A stretch of 64,000 nt of DNA from Micropterix aruncella (taxonomy: Eukaryota > Arthropoda > Insecta > Lepidoptera > Micropterigidae). Shown piece by piece: positions 33,975 through 45,219 of this stretch. The DNA lies in assembly GCA_944548615.1 (NCBI GenBank), contig OX155952.1, forward strand, positions 27,654,418 to 27,718,417, given 5' to 3'. The first letter of the stretch is position 1. Every line of letters begins with the position of its first letter. Under the pieces are notes generated by a model that worked only from the letters and a program-made list of their open reading frames with translations, did no database searches and was not told the DNA's origin. The translations under genes and the position numbers were made by a program.

Positions 33975-34262
33975 AGTTTATACTCTTTATTGTAAAATTT
34001 CACAAATGGGAGAGTTTATTATTAAATGACAATCTTTTACAACCAACCCTATTATGACGTGTTTATATGTATGTGTGCGTGTAACACGTGTGTAAGTGTG
34101 TGTCTTGTTATTGCATTCGATCGACAGAATTGAAAATGCAATTCCGTTAATTTTATCATAACGGCAAATGGTGACCCATCTGCAGCCGGAAATCAAACCC
34201 GGGACTTTACAATGTAAGATCAGGCGACCTAACCACTTTGCCACCGTCCTCCAAGACATGAA
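33975..34262 (-). mobile_element. tRNA-derived SINE
   Basis: On the minus strand the head has RNA polymerase III boxes: TGGCAAAGTGG (complement of 34233-34243; A-box-like) and GGGTTTGATTTCC (complement of 34188-34200; B-box-like), 32 bases apart, as in a tRNA. A variable body follows, then the tail GGTTGGTTGTAAAAGATTG (34030-34048) and an AATAAAGAGTA end. The same body and tail occur at 49.3 and 50.1-50.6 kb. The sequence does not fold as a proper tRNA because the 3' acceptor side is replaced by SINE body. The 95-codon frame across it is incidental. Confidence 0.82.
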
Positions 34263-34404
34263 TAATAACGCCATAAGCCTAATAATAACAACTGCAAAAG
34301 TTTGTATGAAATTTTGAGCCGAGAAAAATAAAAGTAATATTATGGGCTAGTTATAGCACTTATAATTGTTTCCTTGTTTCCGCCCTTATATCGGTCGAGC
34401 TAAA
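34263..34404. other. Unassigned AT-rich spacer
   Basis: Between SINE and LINE tail; nothing recognised. Confidence 0.5.
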
Positions 34405-35235
34405 CTAATTTTATATTCATATTCATGTTCATATTCATTTTATTAGTATACTGGTATACAAGTCAGATACATATTAGCAAACATTCATACATATTAGCAA
34501 ACAAACATTTTTTTATCGTAAAGAAAAGATTTACAGAAAAATAAACAAAAAAAAAAACGAAAGAAAAAAAGACACAAGAATAATGTAAAAAGAGGAAATA
34601 CAAGACAAAATGCAAAGAGATCATTAAACAGTTTAGCCACCAAAGCATTTTAGACTTCACTCGAGTAATATTACTCCAGTGAGTAAAACGCCTTATCTGT
34701 GAGGTACCTCTTAAGGCGTCTCTTAAACTCGTCAAGAGATTGCGCCTGCCTAATGTGCTCGCTGAGTTTGTTGTAAACCGCTGGGCCGGCGATATAGGCT
34801 AGCCTCTCCGACTTGGATAATGCATGACTTACCGAACGTAGCATGCTACGGGATCTTGTTGGATAGTGGTGATGCACACCACTCGCTTCAAAATCGGCTA
34901 GATTTCTGCGAACGAACAGCGCTACTTCGATTATATAAATGGACGGCAGGGTCATGATGCAGAGATCTCTAAACAGACGCCTAGCTGGCGTATCAAGCTC
35001 CACACGTGCTATTGTGCGGACTGCACGCTTCCGCATAACGAAGGCCCTCTGCCTGTCGGCTGCTCGTCCCCATAGCTCCGCGCCGTACGTTAGCAGTGAA
35101 TGAACGTATGCAAATAACACATGCGCAGCGCGGATAAATCGAGAAATGAAGAGATGTGATAGAGTGCATAGCACGCTCTTCCCAATTTATCACATAAATC
35201 ATCAATATGTAGGTCAATAAATAAAGACGAAAATG
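34405..35235 (-). mobile_element. LINE 3' end (jockey/CR1-like) with intact C-terminal frame
   Basis: A minus frame at 34671-35174 runs 167 codons: FAYVHSLLTYGAELWGRAAD, KRAVRTIARVE, ARRLFRDLCIMTLPSIYIIE, VRRNLADFEA, HYPTRSR, GPAVYNKLSEHIRQAQSLDE and FKRRLKRYLTDKAFYSLEE-type end. This is the complete C-terminal domain of a LINE polymerase (SYG-LWG, TL-S-YI, N-F, H-Y-TR-R, YN-LP, FK-LK-YL, FYS). Upstream, after a frameshift, IDDLCDKLGRACYAL extends it to about 35235. The 3' UTR ends with repeats of GAATAT. Everything 5' is missing, a normal 5' truncation. It lies 46 bp upstream of the exon on the opposite strand. Confidence 0.9.
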
Positions 35236-35281
35236 CCAAATGTATAAATTTTATATAAACGATATATTTCCTCTGTTACAG

Positions 35282-35468
35282 AGTCAGGCACTGGCCCTCA
35301 CGCACCCCTGCAAATCGCCGTCTGGCACTCCACTTCGTTTAGGCTCGCATGGTCCCTCGGTAGAGCCAAGGACTCCACAATCGAGGACTCCTCACGGTGA
35401 CCGTGATGGACTACCGATTGTCTCCCCAAAGAAGGAGGCTGGGTTCGATATGTCCAAAAACGCATCAG
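35282..35468 (+). CDS. Internal exon of an unidentified host gene
   Basis: The upstream flank is TTTCCTCTGTTACAG, a strong acceptor with pyrimidine tract, and the downstream flank is CAG/GTGAGT, a consensus donor. The 187-bp block is GC-richer than the introns and open in one frame entered at phase 0, leaving one extra base at the donor (phase 1). It encodes 62 residues starting SQALALTHPCKSPSGTPLRL, containing EPRTPQSRTPHGDRDG and LPIVSPKKEAGFDM, and ending SKNAS. The residues are Ser, Pro and Thr rich with several SP/TP sites and basic clusters, suggesting a disordered, possibly phosphorylated region of a regulatory protein. I do not recognise the gene. No second exon of the same gene could be found here, so introns are probably large. 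The donor is about 30 bp from an F1 repeat and the acceptor 46 bp from a LINE. Confidence 0.78.
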
Positions 35469-35498
35469 GTGAGTCTTTTTAATCCAAATTTATTTATT

Positions 35499-35905
35499 AC
35501 ATGACTGCCCAACAGAAACGAAGTGTAATGTGTTCAGGGTTCATCTATGTATGTTTTCCATTTTATTCCTCACTATAACTTCTAAACGCTCGAACCGATT
35601 TAAAAGCATGTGGTGTTGTTAGAACCTTCATCTCACCCCGAGTGTCGTAGGGTAAGTAACTGTAAAATATCAAGTAATTAGTTGTCTAAATGTCCAAATA
35701 TCCAATCTTAATAAATTAACAGAAATATATCGTGTTTAGTGTCAAATGAAAGGCTTATAAATCTAAATTATATATTTATCTATATGAATACATAAAACAC
35801 AAGTATTTTATTTAAAAAACCGAGAAAAAATATTATTATAAATACAATATTCATTTTTGTAAGGGTATTCGTGTTTTTGTTCCTTTTTCATATATTTACT
35901 TGTTT
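35499..35905 (+). repeat. Interspersed repeat family F1, copy E
   Basis: Starts ATGACTGCCCAACAGAAACG and carries all family blocks to the TTTTTGTAAGGGTATTCGTG end. It sits at the start of the intron after the exon. Confidence 0.88.
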
Positions 35906-38900
35906 ATTTATTAGGGAAAATAATATAACACATATACATACACAAATAATATAATACATATTTTGTGTCGCTCCTAACTAAGCAGAGCCTATTCTAAGGA
36001 GAACACCGGTATAAATGATTATAAATACAAGAAAATAGGTAATAGCAAGGGATTAATATATGATGTATTGTGTTTAAATTATGTGTAGGTATGGGAGTGG
36101 TAGGTGTTTCTGTGTGTGTTCACAATAAGGGTTTGTGCAAGTGTGTGAACTTATTTTGCTAGCTAGAATTTCACACAATAATATAGAGTTAAATGATCAA
36201 CAAGTATAATTATATCATAGACCAGTAGTAAAAAACTAATAAAGTGATATGCACTATTGCCAGTGATCCCATTTTAATGTCACATGGCAGACATTTAAAT
36301 TTGTATAAATATCTATATACACAATCTATGTAAAAAAGAACATAATGAATTTGAATGTTGAATTTGAAAAGTAAAATATATAAATGTCGTAAGTAATACA
36401 AATGTTAGTTATACGTTTGATCACAGAATATAGTCAATTTAGTTTTAAATAGGTACGCTATGGCTAATCGTTTTAAAATGTCTTAGAATATAAATTCGCA
36501 TGACCGCGGTTCTTTTACCAAAGAAGAGAATTTATAATGCGGCACGGTTATTAAGCAAAGATTAGCAAGTTGCAGCGAAGAGACCTTTTCTTAGTCGCCA
36601 ACAACGAGGGGATCAGCCTCATCAACCCACCCTTTCCATCTCCGTCCCTTTCTCTCCACAAATCCCTCTCTCCCCCCTCCCGCGTATAATCCGCAAGATT
36701 TCAGGTCCCTCATAATAATTTTCCATTCATTCTTCGACGCTCTTTATGAATCATAATCTCGAGATCTCCAGCTGAACGATTACTTGCGTCTCGCTCGCTT
36801 GCAATCTCGCTGCATTATAAGACGAGAATAATCTCGACATGATAAAGTTCTCGATTACTAATTGTCGTTTTCTATTTAAAATATTTTTTTTATATGTGAC
36901 CTTCGATGGTTTCTGGTTTTATCTGCCAATATTTCTAACTGTCCTTTTTCCTTTTTTCATTTCACCAGTTCTTGAGAATGTCTGTCTTTTTTAAATTCTT
37001 TGACACACTTGAGCATTACAAACATTTTATTTAATCTCTGATACAAATTACTACACTACATTTCTTAACCAATTAGATACTATAATCCACATATTTATAA
37101 TCACAAATATTTCATATTTTAATAAATAATATACAATAAAATAATATATTTTTCATTTTATTAAAATAATATTGTTATAAATAATTAATAAAAATATTGA
37201 AATTTAAAATCAAAATATTTTTTTAATACCTGAATTTAAAGGATTATTTTATTAGAATAAGGATTTCTATAGGTTTACTATTTTGAATCGCTGTTATTTC
37301 ACAACATTTAAAATACATTTAATCATAGTTTATATCGCTGTTAAGCATATAATATTAAGTATAAAATCCCACCCATGTAGAGCAGATCGTATTATTTTTA
37401 TATCTCCAATTTATAGCGTTAAGTTGAAGCTTCTTGGAAACGGTCCAATCGAATCATCTTAACTAATTTTTCACGGTCGCTAACTCGCATTCTAGATTAG
37501 TATCGCATCTCATCTTGGCGAAAGATTTTTTCTATAAGATCCAACATTATTGCCAAACGGATGCGTGCACAGCAGCTGATTCCGAAATTTATATGCCATT
37601 AATTGCCGTAAACCCCTCGTGAGCGCTACTAAATCAGCTGCAGATGAATACTAATCCGGAGGCCTCCGCGTTTTGGGCTTGTTTTGAAATGTGTGGTCGT
37701 TTTAGACCGTGCCGGTTATATTATTATTATTAAGACACCTGTTTAAAGCGGTTAATAATTAAACTCTTTTCTACATCTCTATTTTATGGGCGGGCGGCGC
37801 GTCGAGCACCGCTTTGATTTGCCTAAATCAGTGAATCTAGGAATTCGATACCGATTTTTATGCGGTCTTTAAGTTTTCATCGATTTTAGTGTAACAGTAC
37901 GGCATTACGGCAAGAGGGATTATCGATGCAATTTATGAATCATGATTTCTCAGAAATTCGAAGGGTGTTGATAAATAACACGGGTATCGATAAATGATCT
38001 TGAGATCATTTATTTGCTATCCCTTTTACATAGGTCCTTTAATTGAAAAATCTTACAAATGAGACATTCTTTTTAATATCGCTTCAACATGTATTGAGTT
38101 GCTTTGTGAAAGGCGTAAAAATATGATTGTTCCGAATAAAGGTGTCCGGCATTGAGTTCGCAAACCCGCCAGTTCGCTCACTGCGTAATCCTCAGCAGGC
38201 TTTACTATCTAGCCAGATTGGGAAGCACACTTACAAACCATACGCTTCTGGTTGATTTGTGAGGTTATAAATGATATTCTTAGTATATAAATTCTTGCGA
38301 TGCCGCAACCTTTTCCCAGGTTGATATCTGCGAACAAAAGAACCGTGTCGTCAGAGAAATATATAATAACACTAGTCATTTCCTGCATATCTGCTGCAAA
38401 GTGGTCCAACTATAATATAATTTATATAGAATATATATTAAAACAATATGATTAATTCGTATCTCGAAATTATTTAATCGGCGAAAACTTTTATTACTTA
38501 CGTATTAATATTAATTATATGGGTTACTAGATTGCTCAGTGCCATAATACGTTTTGGCAACTGATGCGTCGGCGACATAAAGAATTGTCTGCAATGCTGA
38601 TATAACTGTCCGGCGAAAGTAAAAAAAAAATATTTTTCCATTTATAATAACATTTATAATGAATCGTTTATTATAAATGACTAATGGATTATAAAAACCA
38701 TTTTTTAACCAATGATAACAATAATAACATTAAATAGTTAGTTCCGTCTATCGCAGTTTATATAGGCTGATTACATCAAAGAAATAATACGGAGAGATTT
38801 GAATGCGATCTATTAGTCTAAATAAATACCTATTATTAAAATAATAAGAGCTTAGATTTAAAAAATCGTTTGTTATTATATTAGTCTTTTATTTATAGAT

Positions 38901-40311
38901 ATGTGGCATACCGTATAGGCATGTTCGTGCTATCTATTTAGGCTACTGAACATAAGAGAAGATTAATCAATATTTGGAACTATGAGTGTCATCTACACGT
39001 TGCGGTTCATAGTAAAATCATATCTGTCATAACGTAGTACGGCATTGAGCAACCTAATAACCTATGTAATTATTGGTATTTGTCAATCGATTAAAACAAT
39101 AAACAAATAATTTACTATACGTCAGTATATTTTCCAAATAAATGAAATGAAATGAAATATTACTCCCAATAGAGACGGACAGTAGACAAAGAGGAACGCT
39201 GTAGTGGATATTCAACAAGGTTAAGTGTTATAACCACTTTTTCGGTACACGTGCTAACATTTACCCTCACAGGAAAAAAAACATTACGCGATAATTTGTC
39301 TACCAAGAACAATGAGAATCATTGTGTATTACGAGATTTTCAACCGTATCATTGATTAATATTGAGGGAGTAGATGGGATATCGATCGACTATTAATTGT
39401 CGTCCATCAATCAAAATAAATTGGCCATGATTCCATGGGCATTATACCCGTTGGAGATGTGGTCTAAATTAACACATTGAATGCCAACATGGGTGCCGAC
39501 TACGTACTATTACGCAGGTCTTCCGTTTACATTTAAAGGAAGTAGCTGTGGGTCTGGTTAGCGTCTAGAATATGACATATTATTATTGGTTGACACTATA
39601 AATAAAGAAGGGAGTAGAAAAATAGTAGCTTTTTTTAAAGTAGTGTAAAAAATGACACATTTATCCCAGCAACTTTTAGACGATGGAAATATAATTTCAG
39701 ACATTTATTGTTATCGAATAACTTGGAAATCTGCACTTCTAACACAATAATAAACCTCATAAAGTATAAACAACAGAAAAACGTATCTTCTACGAAAAAA
39801 AAACAAATCTTTAACCAATCAAAACCTCTGAAAATGCAAAATTTTGTACCGAACTAAACGCTGATATATGTTGAAGCATTGTATAACGCACAAAGCTCAT
39901 AATTAAAGACTACTATCAAAAAAAAACATTCAATACAACTCTCATAGTTTCGGCGCCAAATACAAAATATTGCGTAATATAATAGACCATTTGAATGGTG
40001 ACTTCCAGATGCAGTCTGGTGCAAAACCTCGGCATTCAATGGATTAAACTTCATTCATGTGATTGCAAAGGGATGCTCAGCTGGAGTAACATGGTGTTAA
40101 CTTTGAATATCATCCGCATGTAGATGATAAGAGGATGTTAGGTTTTGGATGATAGGCTAATAGACAAAATAGATTAGAAATGTGACTTTTTATATGTAAC
40201 TTTAACTATTGCTGTGGTGGTGATGTGTCCCTCTTATAAAGTTAGAAGCTAGAGAACTAACGTGCCTTTGTGCAAATTTATTTCTGTTTTTTTTAGTTAC
40301 ATGTTAGTAGA
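35906..40311. other. Long unassigned stretch, mostly AT-rich
   Basis: No exon, RNA or repeat family recognised. Mixed-composition patches at 36600-36850 and 37430-37700 could be conserved noncoding sequence. 37040-37330 is extremely AT-rich. A (GAAAT)n-like run lies at 39140-39162. Short frames (38209-38409, 39854-40054) are unsupported. Confidence 0.5.
37990..38013. repeat. 11-bp-arm hairpin
   Basis: ATAAATGATCT and AGATCATTTAT are exact complements with two bases between. Confidence 0.85.
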
Positions 40312-40545
40312 GCAGATAATAAAGTAGGATCAATTTTGCATAAATTTGCCTAGTGCCCAAAAGTCTCAGCTAGTCAAATAGGTCGTTTGATAGATGTCGA
40401 TGTGGCTTTCTAGCCCTGGCCCTTAGGAGAGCTGTCTGCGCTTTAATAAATGAATCTAGCTCCGGGTGAGTAGAAACTCCCCATCCTAACATACCATATA
40501 CAATCGGAGTGTGGCCTAGCGCATAGTATACATCAATTATATCTT
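40312..40545 (-). pseudogene. LINE reverse transcriptase C-terminal fragment
   Basis: One minus frame reads IDVYYALGHTPIVYGMLGWG, STHPELDSFIKAQTALLRAR, HLSNDLFD, a stop, then LRLLGTRQIYAKLILLYYL. The YYAL..YG-LGWG and RL-L-x-RQIYAKL pattern is the C-terminal domain of jockey-type elements. A related fragment lies 460 bp away in the opposite orientation. Confidence 0.75.
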
Positions 40546-41002
40546 TATATTACATTTACGTTGTGTCCAATTTACGGCTAGAAACCTCTCTTGGACGTGT
40601 CAAAATAAACGTTATGTAGAAATTATCATTAATACTCTTAAGATTCACCGGTTGTCAATAATTGAACTATTAGATTGTCAAAAAATAATATCTAATAAAG
40701 TTACTTTAATAATTATAATTGATAATTATTTGAAACCTATTCAAAGATATTTTTTCGTAAAATCTATTACAAAACAAAATAATGGCTTTAAATTAAAAAA
40801 GTCAACAATTCGAATGTGTATCTACTGAAAGTTATTCATTGTAATAACTTAAATTGTCGGTAAGAGGTTAAATAATCGAAATAGAATCCTAATTAATTGA
40901 AACAGTCAGTAATTCAAATAGATACGTACTAAAAGTAATTGATTATCCAAAGTAGTCAGTCAGTAAAATGTTAAATAATTAACTTTAAGGCGTTTAATTA
41001 AA
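40546..41002. other. AT-rich spacer between inverted LINE fragments
   Basis: Very AT-rich with many AATTAAT-type words; nothing recognised. Confidence 0.5.
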
Positions 41003-41215
41003 ATAAGCTCTCCTGAGGGTCATAGCTAGAAAGCCATATCGATATCCATATCAAACGACCTATTTAACCACCTGAGACTTTTGGACATTAGGCAAATTTA
41101 TGCAAAAGTTACCCGACCCTACTTTACAATATCAACAATGCGCACTCACATAACATCTCTGACCACAAAATTCGAGCGAGAGGTTGTGCGTCAGACAAAC
41201 ATTCGTCAGACATCA
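41003..41215 (+). pseudogene. LINE reverse transcriptase C-terminal fragment (opposite orientation)
   Basis: Plus frame reads ISNDLFNHLRLLDIRQIYAK then VTRPYF, homologous to HLSNDLFD-LRLLGTRQIYAK of the neighbouring minus-strand fragment. About 120 bp align as an inverted repeat (CAAACGACCTATTT..GACTTTTGG). Downstream CALT-like residues are uncertain. Confidence 0.7.
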
Positions 41216-41339
41216 TAAATATAAAAACTAAAATTACAAATATAAGTTGAAATAAAATAACCAGATATAAGGCTCTGCTTTTGCAAGTAATAAGGTTTAT
41301 TTCCCTATAGCCTACCGGTGCGACGTTGTATTAGATTGA

Positions 41340-41720
41340 CAGTAATTGTGATTGTGTCCAATTGCGTAGCTTCCGTAAGGCGCAGCGCCGCGGACGGCAT
41401 AGAGATTCGATATGTTAATTCGTAATCGCGTGTGATTAATCAAGATTATATTCCGTGGTGCTAAGAGCGTGCGCGGCTGCGGGGCTCGAGGAGCCGGTCG
41501 GATTAAGCCCCCTAAGATATGCTAAGCATAAAAAGAGTATAAATAAAGAAATAGCTTTGTTATTACCATAAGCCGATTCCTTGGTCGCCGCGCGGCCTGC
41601 TCACGAATTAAGCCGCCGGTTTAAGCGCTGAATAATATTTTTCACCGCTGGCGATTTTCGGCTTTGCTCAAGCACAGCCGGATTCATATTTTATAACTTT
41701 TCGAAAAATTTCGCACTTTA
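41340..41720. promoter_or_regulatory. GC-rich unassigned block with homeodomain-like sites
   Basis: CpG-rich sequence interspersed with TTAATTCGTAATCG and GTGATTAATCAAG words. Such mixtures are seen in conserved noncoding elements near developmental genes. Inference only; no coding frame. Confidence 0.25.
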
Positions 41721-41784
41721 CGAACTGTGACTAATTTGGGATTTAGCGCGCGGAGCAATCGATTTTGCTTGAATAAATTAATTT

Positions 41785-42185
41785 TTGATTGTTTTTTAAT
41801 TGTCGTTTATATTTCGATGTGTCGTTTATATTCAAACGCCTTTAATTTAATACAATAAAAAAGTGCCAGTTTTCAGTATAACAGTAAAAAAAGTAAGAGG
41901 CACACAGTTACTTTACACACACTTACTTCCTGAATAAAACAATTGTTTATTGTGTCTAAATGTTGTTTTATTTTAATGCATTAAATTTAATAGAATGAAA
42001 AAGAAACAAAGTAAAAGGAAAAAAGAAATAAAAGACACACAGTTACTTTACTTTACATACACAGTTGCTGCCTGAATTGACAATTGATTATTGTTTGTTT
42101 TTTAATTGTCATTTTTTAAACACATTTAATTCAATACAACAGAAAAGTTACTTTATTTATAGACACATAGTTACTTTTATTAAAA
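41785..42185. repeat. Degenerate tandem repeat, about 140-bp unit, three copies
   Basis: Each unit has a TTGTTTTTTAATTGTC or related start, TTTAATTTAATACAATA, an AAAAAG block and GACACACAGTTACTTTACTT. Starts are near 41788, 41944 and 42090. Confidence 0.7.
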
Positions 42186-42403
42186 CCATAGAGGGTCGCA
42201 ATGGCCGTCAGATGTTTTTGTTATTCCTTGTGTTGTTCCTTAAAATGCTCTTTTAGGTTTCACTAAAATTCTTATTTTATGGCGCTTTGATGCTTTTCAT
42301 TCATATCTGCACATATGAATTTCTGGCCGATGTGCAATGTAACATTATCATACTCACAATCGAGAAAGCGACATTGTATTTGGGGAGCTAAGCTGTGTTT
42401 ACT

Positions 42404-42490
42404 TTTTCTTTGTTACTTTACTTTTTTTTACTTTTATGTTTTTAACTTTTACGTTTTAAACTTTTAGGTTTTTAATTTTTACTTTTTTGC
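42404..42490. repeat. T-rich minisatellite
   Basis: Repeated variants of TTTTTAACTTTTACG, about 15 bp each. Confidence 0.6.
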
Positions 42491-43009
42491 TAGGTTGAAA
42501 CTTTCATTATGTTTACCGTGTTTACATTTATAATTATCGTGTTATACATTTATAATTAGATACCCTCGAAGCCTTCAGAATCTTCATTCTTAGATTCTAT
42601 TCTAAGTCTAAAAGTTTGTCTGTTAGAAATGCGATGCCGCATTATTTGCTTAGACAGGAAAGACCTTCGGAAGAAGTAGATTAGTTAGGGGTAGATTCTT
42701 TTCAAAATCCTAATTAGTATTTTACTCTCGCTCCAAATTGTACAGGGATAATGTGGTTGCTGTTGAGTGGATTATGATAGCATAGTGAAGCTGTAATAAA
42801 ATGACAGACATATATTAATAAATTGGAGATAATTCGAGGTTAAAAATAAAATCCAAGGTTGGTAGCCTCTTAATAATCTATTATTAATCATTATTAAATC
42901 TATTTTTAAGGTATGTGGGTGGATGGTTGCGTGGTGATTAACCGATGAGTATTCACTCATATACTTACTCTATTATCGCGAAAACTATCGTATTTCTTCT
43001 GAATTGATC
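42491..43009. other. Unassigned AT-rich sequence
   Basis: Nothing recognised. Confidence 0.5.
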
Positions 43010-43330
43010 TGGTTGTGCAATCGATTCGTCTAATCGCCGACAAATTGTACAAATCGTCGCGGCGATTAAGTCGGCGCTAAGACCCGCGTCACGACTCGGG
43101 CGTCTCGTTTATCTTACATTTAATTTCTCAATCCGAAGCTTTCGGGCGGGCGTACTTCGTAAGTACAATCGTAACGGCGGCGGCCGTCTCGCCGCGCCGT
43201 CCGTGTCCGGGGTCCTTAATCCGGACTCACCCTAATTCCGTACCTCGGATTTAATCCAGCTTTGCACGGCCGCGGGACAGTGCCGCGTACGCGCCCGTAG
43301 CTAAAGGCGCAACACACGAACCCCATTCAC
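43010..43330. promoter_or_regulatory. CpG-rich island, unassigned
   Basis: Contains AACGGCGGCGGCCGTCTCGC and similar words. No long single-frame exon with splice sites and no repeat match. Candidate regulatory or promoter DNA. Confidence 0.28.
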
Positions 43331-44532
43331 AATATTATATATTTTTTGCTTAGTTCAAAGTTTAAGTTGCGGGATTTCTGAAGACCGATAGGCTTATTTG
43401 TAGAGAATGTGTAGATAAGTTGGATTTAAGAAGAAATATATTACATATATATGGAAAGGCAACAAAAAGCGGAAAGTCATCAAAAAGCAGTACAATAGCT
43501 TGATCATTCAGTTAAATACTTAGACAGAACGACCCAAATTTTAAAGATCTATGACAAAACCTGAACACAATAAGGCAGTTGCTGTCCAAGTGTCGCGCTT
43601 CGCTAAAATGCGTAGCAGGCAAATTTCTAGGGTAAAGCTAAACTACGTGATAGTTGATATCTAAAGTTGTTGATATACATATTATTACGTACAGTTTTGA
43701 TGTATTGATGACAGGAAATTTCGCTTTACTGAGCCAATGCTTGATTTGAATACATGATACTTTTTAAGGACATTGAAATCAATTTACAGTTTTATATTCT
43801 TTTTCGATCCAGGAATGAAAAACGTCACAATTTGGGTTAAATCGGATACGAATTTAGACCATAGCTTTATTGCCGTCTTCTTGTCACGTTGTATAAAATA
43901 TACATACGCATTAGAACAGGTACCTTTATCCTTAAATTCTATGCTGGTTATTAGGCGCTGGCGTGAAGTTGCAGACGACAGTATGGAATAAATATTCCGA
44001 TGTATTTCTTTACTTTTGTTGTAATTTTTTGTTTTTGTGACCACGGGTGGTGTCAACTTCACGGCTCTCTCTTGCCAATGCATTTTTCTTGCATAATAAC
44101 GTGCAGGAGTACGTACCTACGGAGAAATCGTACAAACCTCGTGTTAAATATTTTTATTGTAGTAGTTTACTGCTGAAATCCTGACAAATAGATCGCTCCT
44201 GAAATCTGCGTGGTATAGTGATGAAATGACAGGGACTTAGAGTTTCGCATCCTGTCCTCGTTACCTGGAAGTAGCAGTGGGTTTAACGACTGCTGCGACC
44301 GGCATCCCATCTGCCCTGCGACATCCTAATAGTGTCCATACGGAATGCATGTGAACAGTTCACTAACCGCTGGACAGTGTAGTCAACTTTGACAAAGAAG
44401 TATGCCGCTGTTGATCCCCCTTACGTAAGCCAAGATATCGAGGCACGTACGAGATCTTGCAAATCTGCTGGGAGCACACCGGCCAAAACCGGTAAATCTA
44501 TTGTAGAAGTGGTGCGGTAAGCACCGCAGCGC
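43331..44532. other. Unassigned sequence
   Basis: Overlapping frames at 43773-44083 are on both strands and unsupported. 44160-44530 is mixed composition with no match in the window. Confidence 0.45.
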
Positions 44533-44669
44533 CATGATGACGTGATCAAAGATGACGTGATCAGACAGGCGAGGTTCTTGCGGACATAGACCGCAAGAAA
44601 AAGTAGCTCCGTGTAGGAAAATTTAATAAAAAACGGAAGTGCTGGTTGCATTACGGAAGTGCTGGTTGC
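44533..44669. repeat. Two short tandem duplications
   Basis: GATGACGTGATCA occurs at 44535 and 44550, and ACGGAAGTGCTGGTTGC at 44633 and 44653. Confidence 0.85.
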
Positions 44670-44869
44670 GACTCTTCTTCATGGCCTTGTCTTCTCAAAT
44701 GATTCTGGGTCGCATTCTATGATCTTTTATCCATACTGAACTGAAAATCGCCGTTATCGACCATTTACCCTACCGCAAAACCCCAAGTCGTCCCTCTCAC
44801 AAACTTGTGACTTATCACCATCTATTTATAATTTAAAGAAGGGGGTACAAAAAAATATAAGAAAACAAC

Positions 44870-45219
44870 GTTGCACAGCAGTGAAGCGGCTTTATTCGGC
44901 TAATCCTGTCCGGGAGCCCGCGGCGCGCGCGGGGACTGCGACGTCCGCGGGGGCTGGAGGGGCAACTGCCTGCTACAGCGCAGTTTCATCAATCATGAGG
45001 AGATAATCTTCTTAACTCCGACCCGCTCTCTCACCGCTGCGCAGACTATCTGTCCACGCATACACACGCGGGGGGCTTACAGTAATCCGCGGTACGTCCC
45101 GCGAAAGAATGACCGTGCGGTTGCCAGCTTCCGTGGTGCATAACGCCCACAAGCAACCCTTTTTGAAAATGCGTGTTAAAATCTCTAAAATGAATAGCAC
45201 AATAATTATCATTATTCAA
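44870..45219 (-). CDS. Candidate 3' terminal exon and poly(A) site of a minus-strand gene
   Basis: Read on the minus strand, GTGCTATTCATTTTAG/AG (ending about 45189) is a possible acceptor. It is followed by a GC-rich block open in two frames: one reads HFQKGLLVGVMHHGSWQPHG and ends PPACVCVDR-stop near 45046; the other reads GCLWALCTTEAGNRTVILSR and ends GERAGRS-stop near 45012. Downstream comes AATAAA (complement of 44891-44896), a CA about 20 bases later and a T-rich tail, a textbook cleavage signal. A possible donor CTG/GTAAGTAC lies upstream at about 45373. I recognise no product. The GC contrast and the poly(A) layout favour a real transcript end; coding status is unresolved. Confidence 0.33.

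Noticed and set aside
34185..34262. A tRNA gene on the minus strand
   Set aside because: A- and B-box-like sequences are present, but the rest is SINE body shared with copies at 49-50 kb and there is no acceptor stem.
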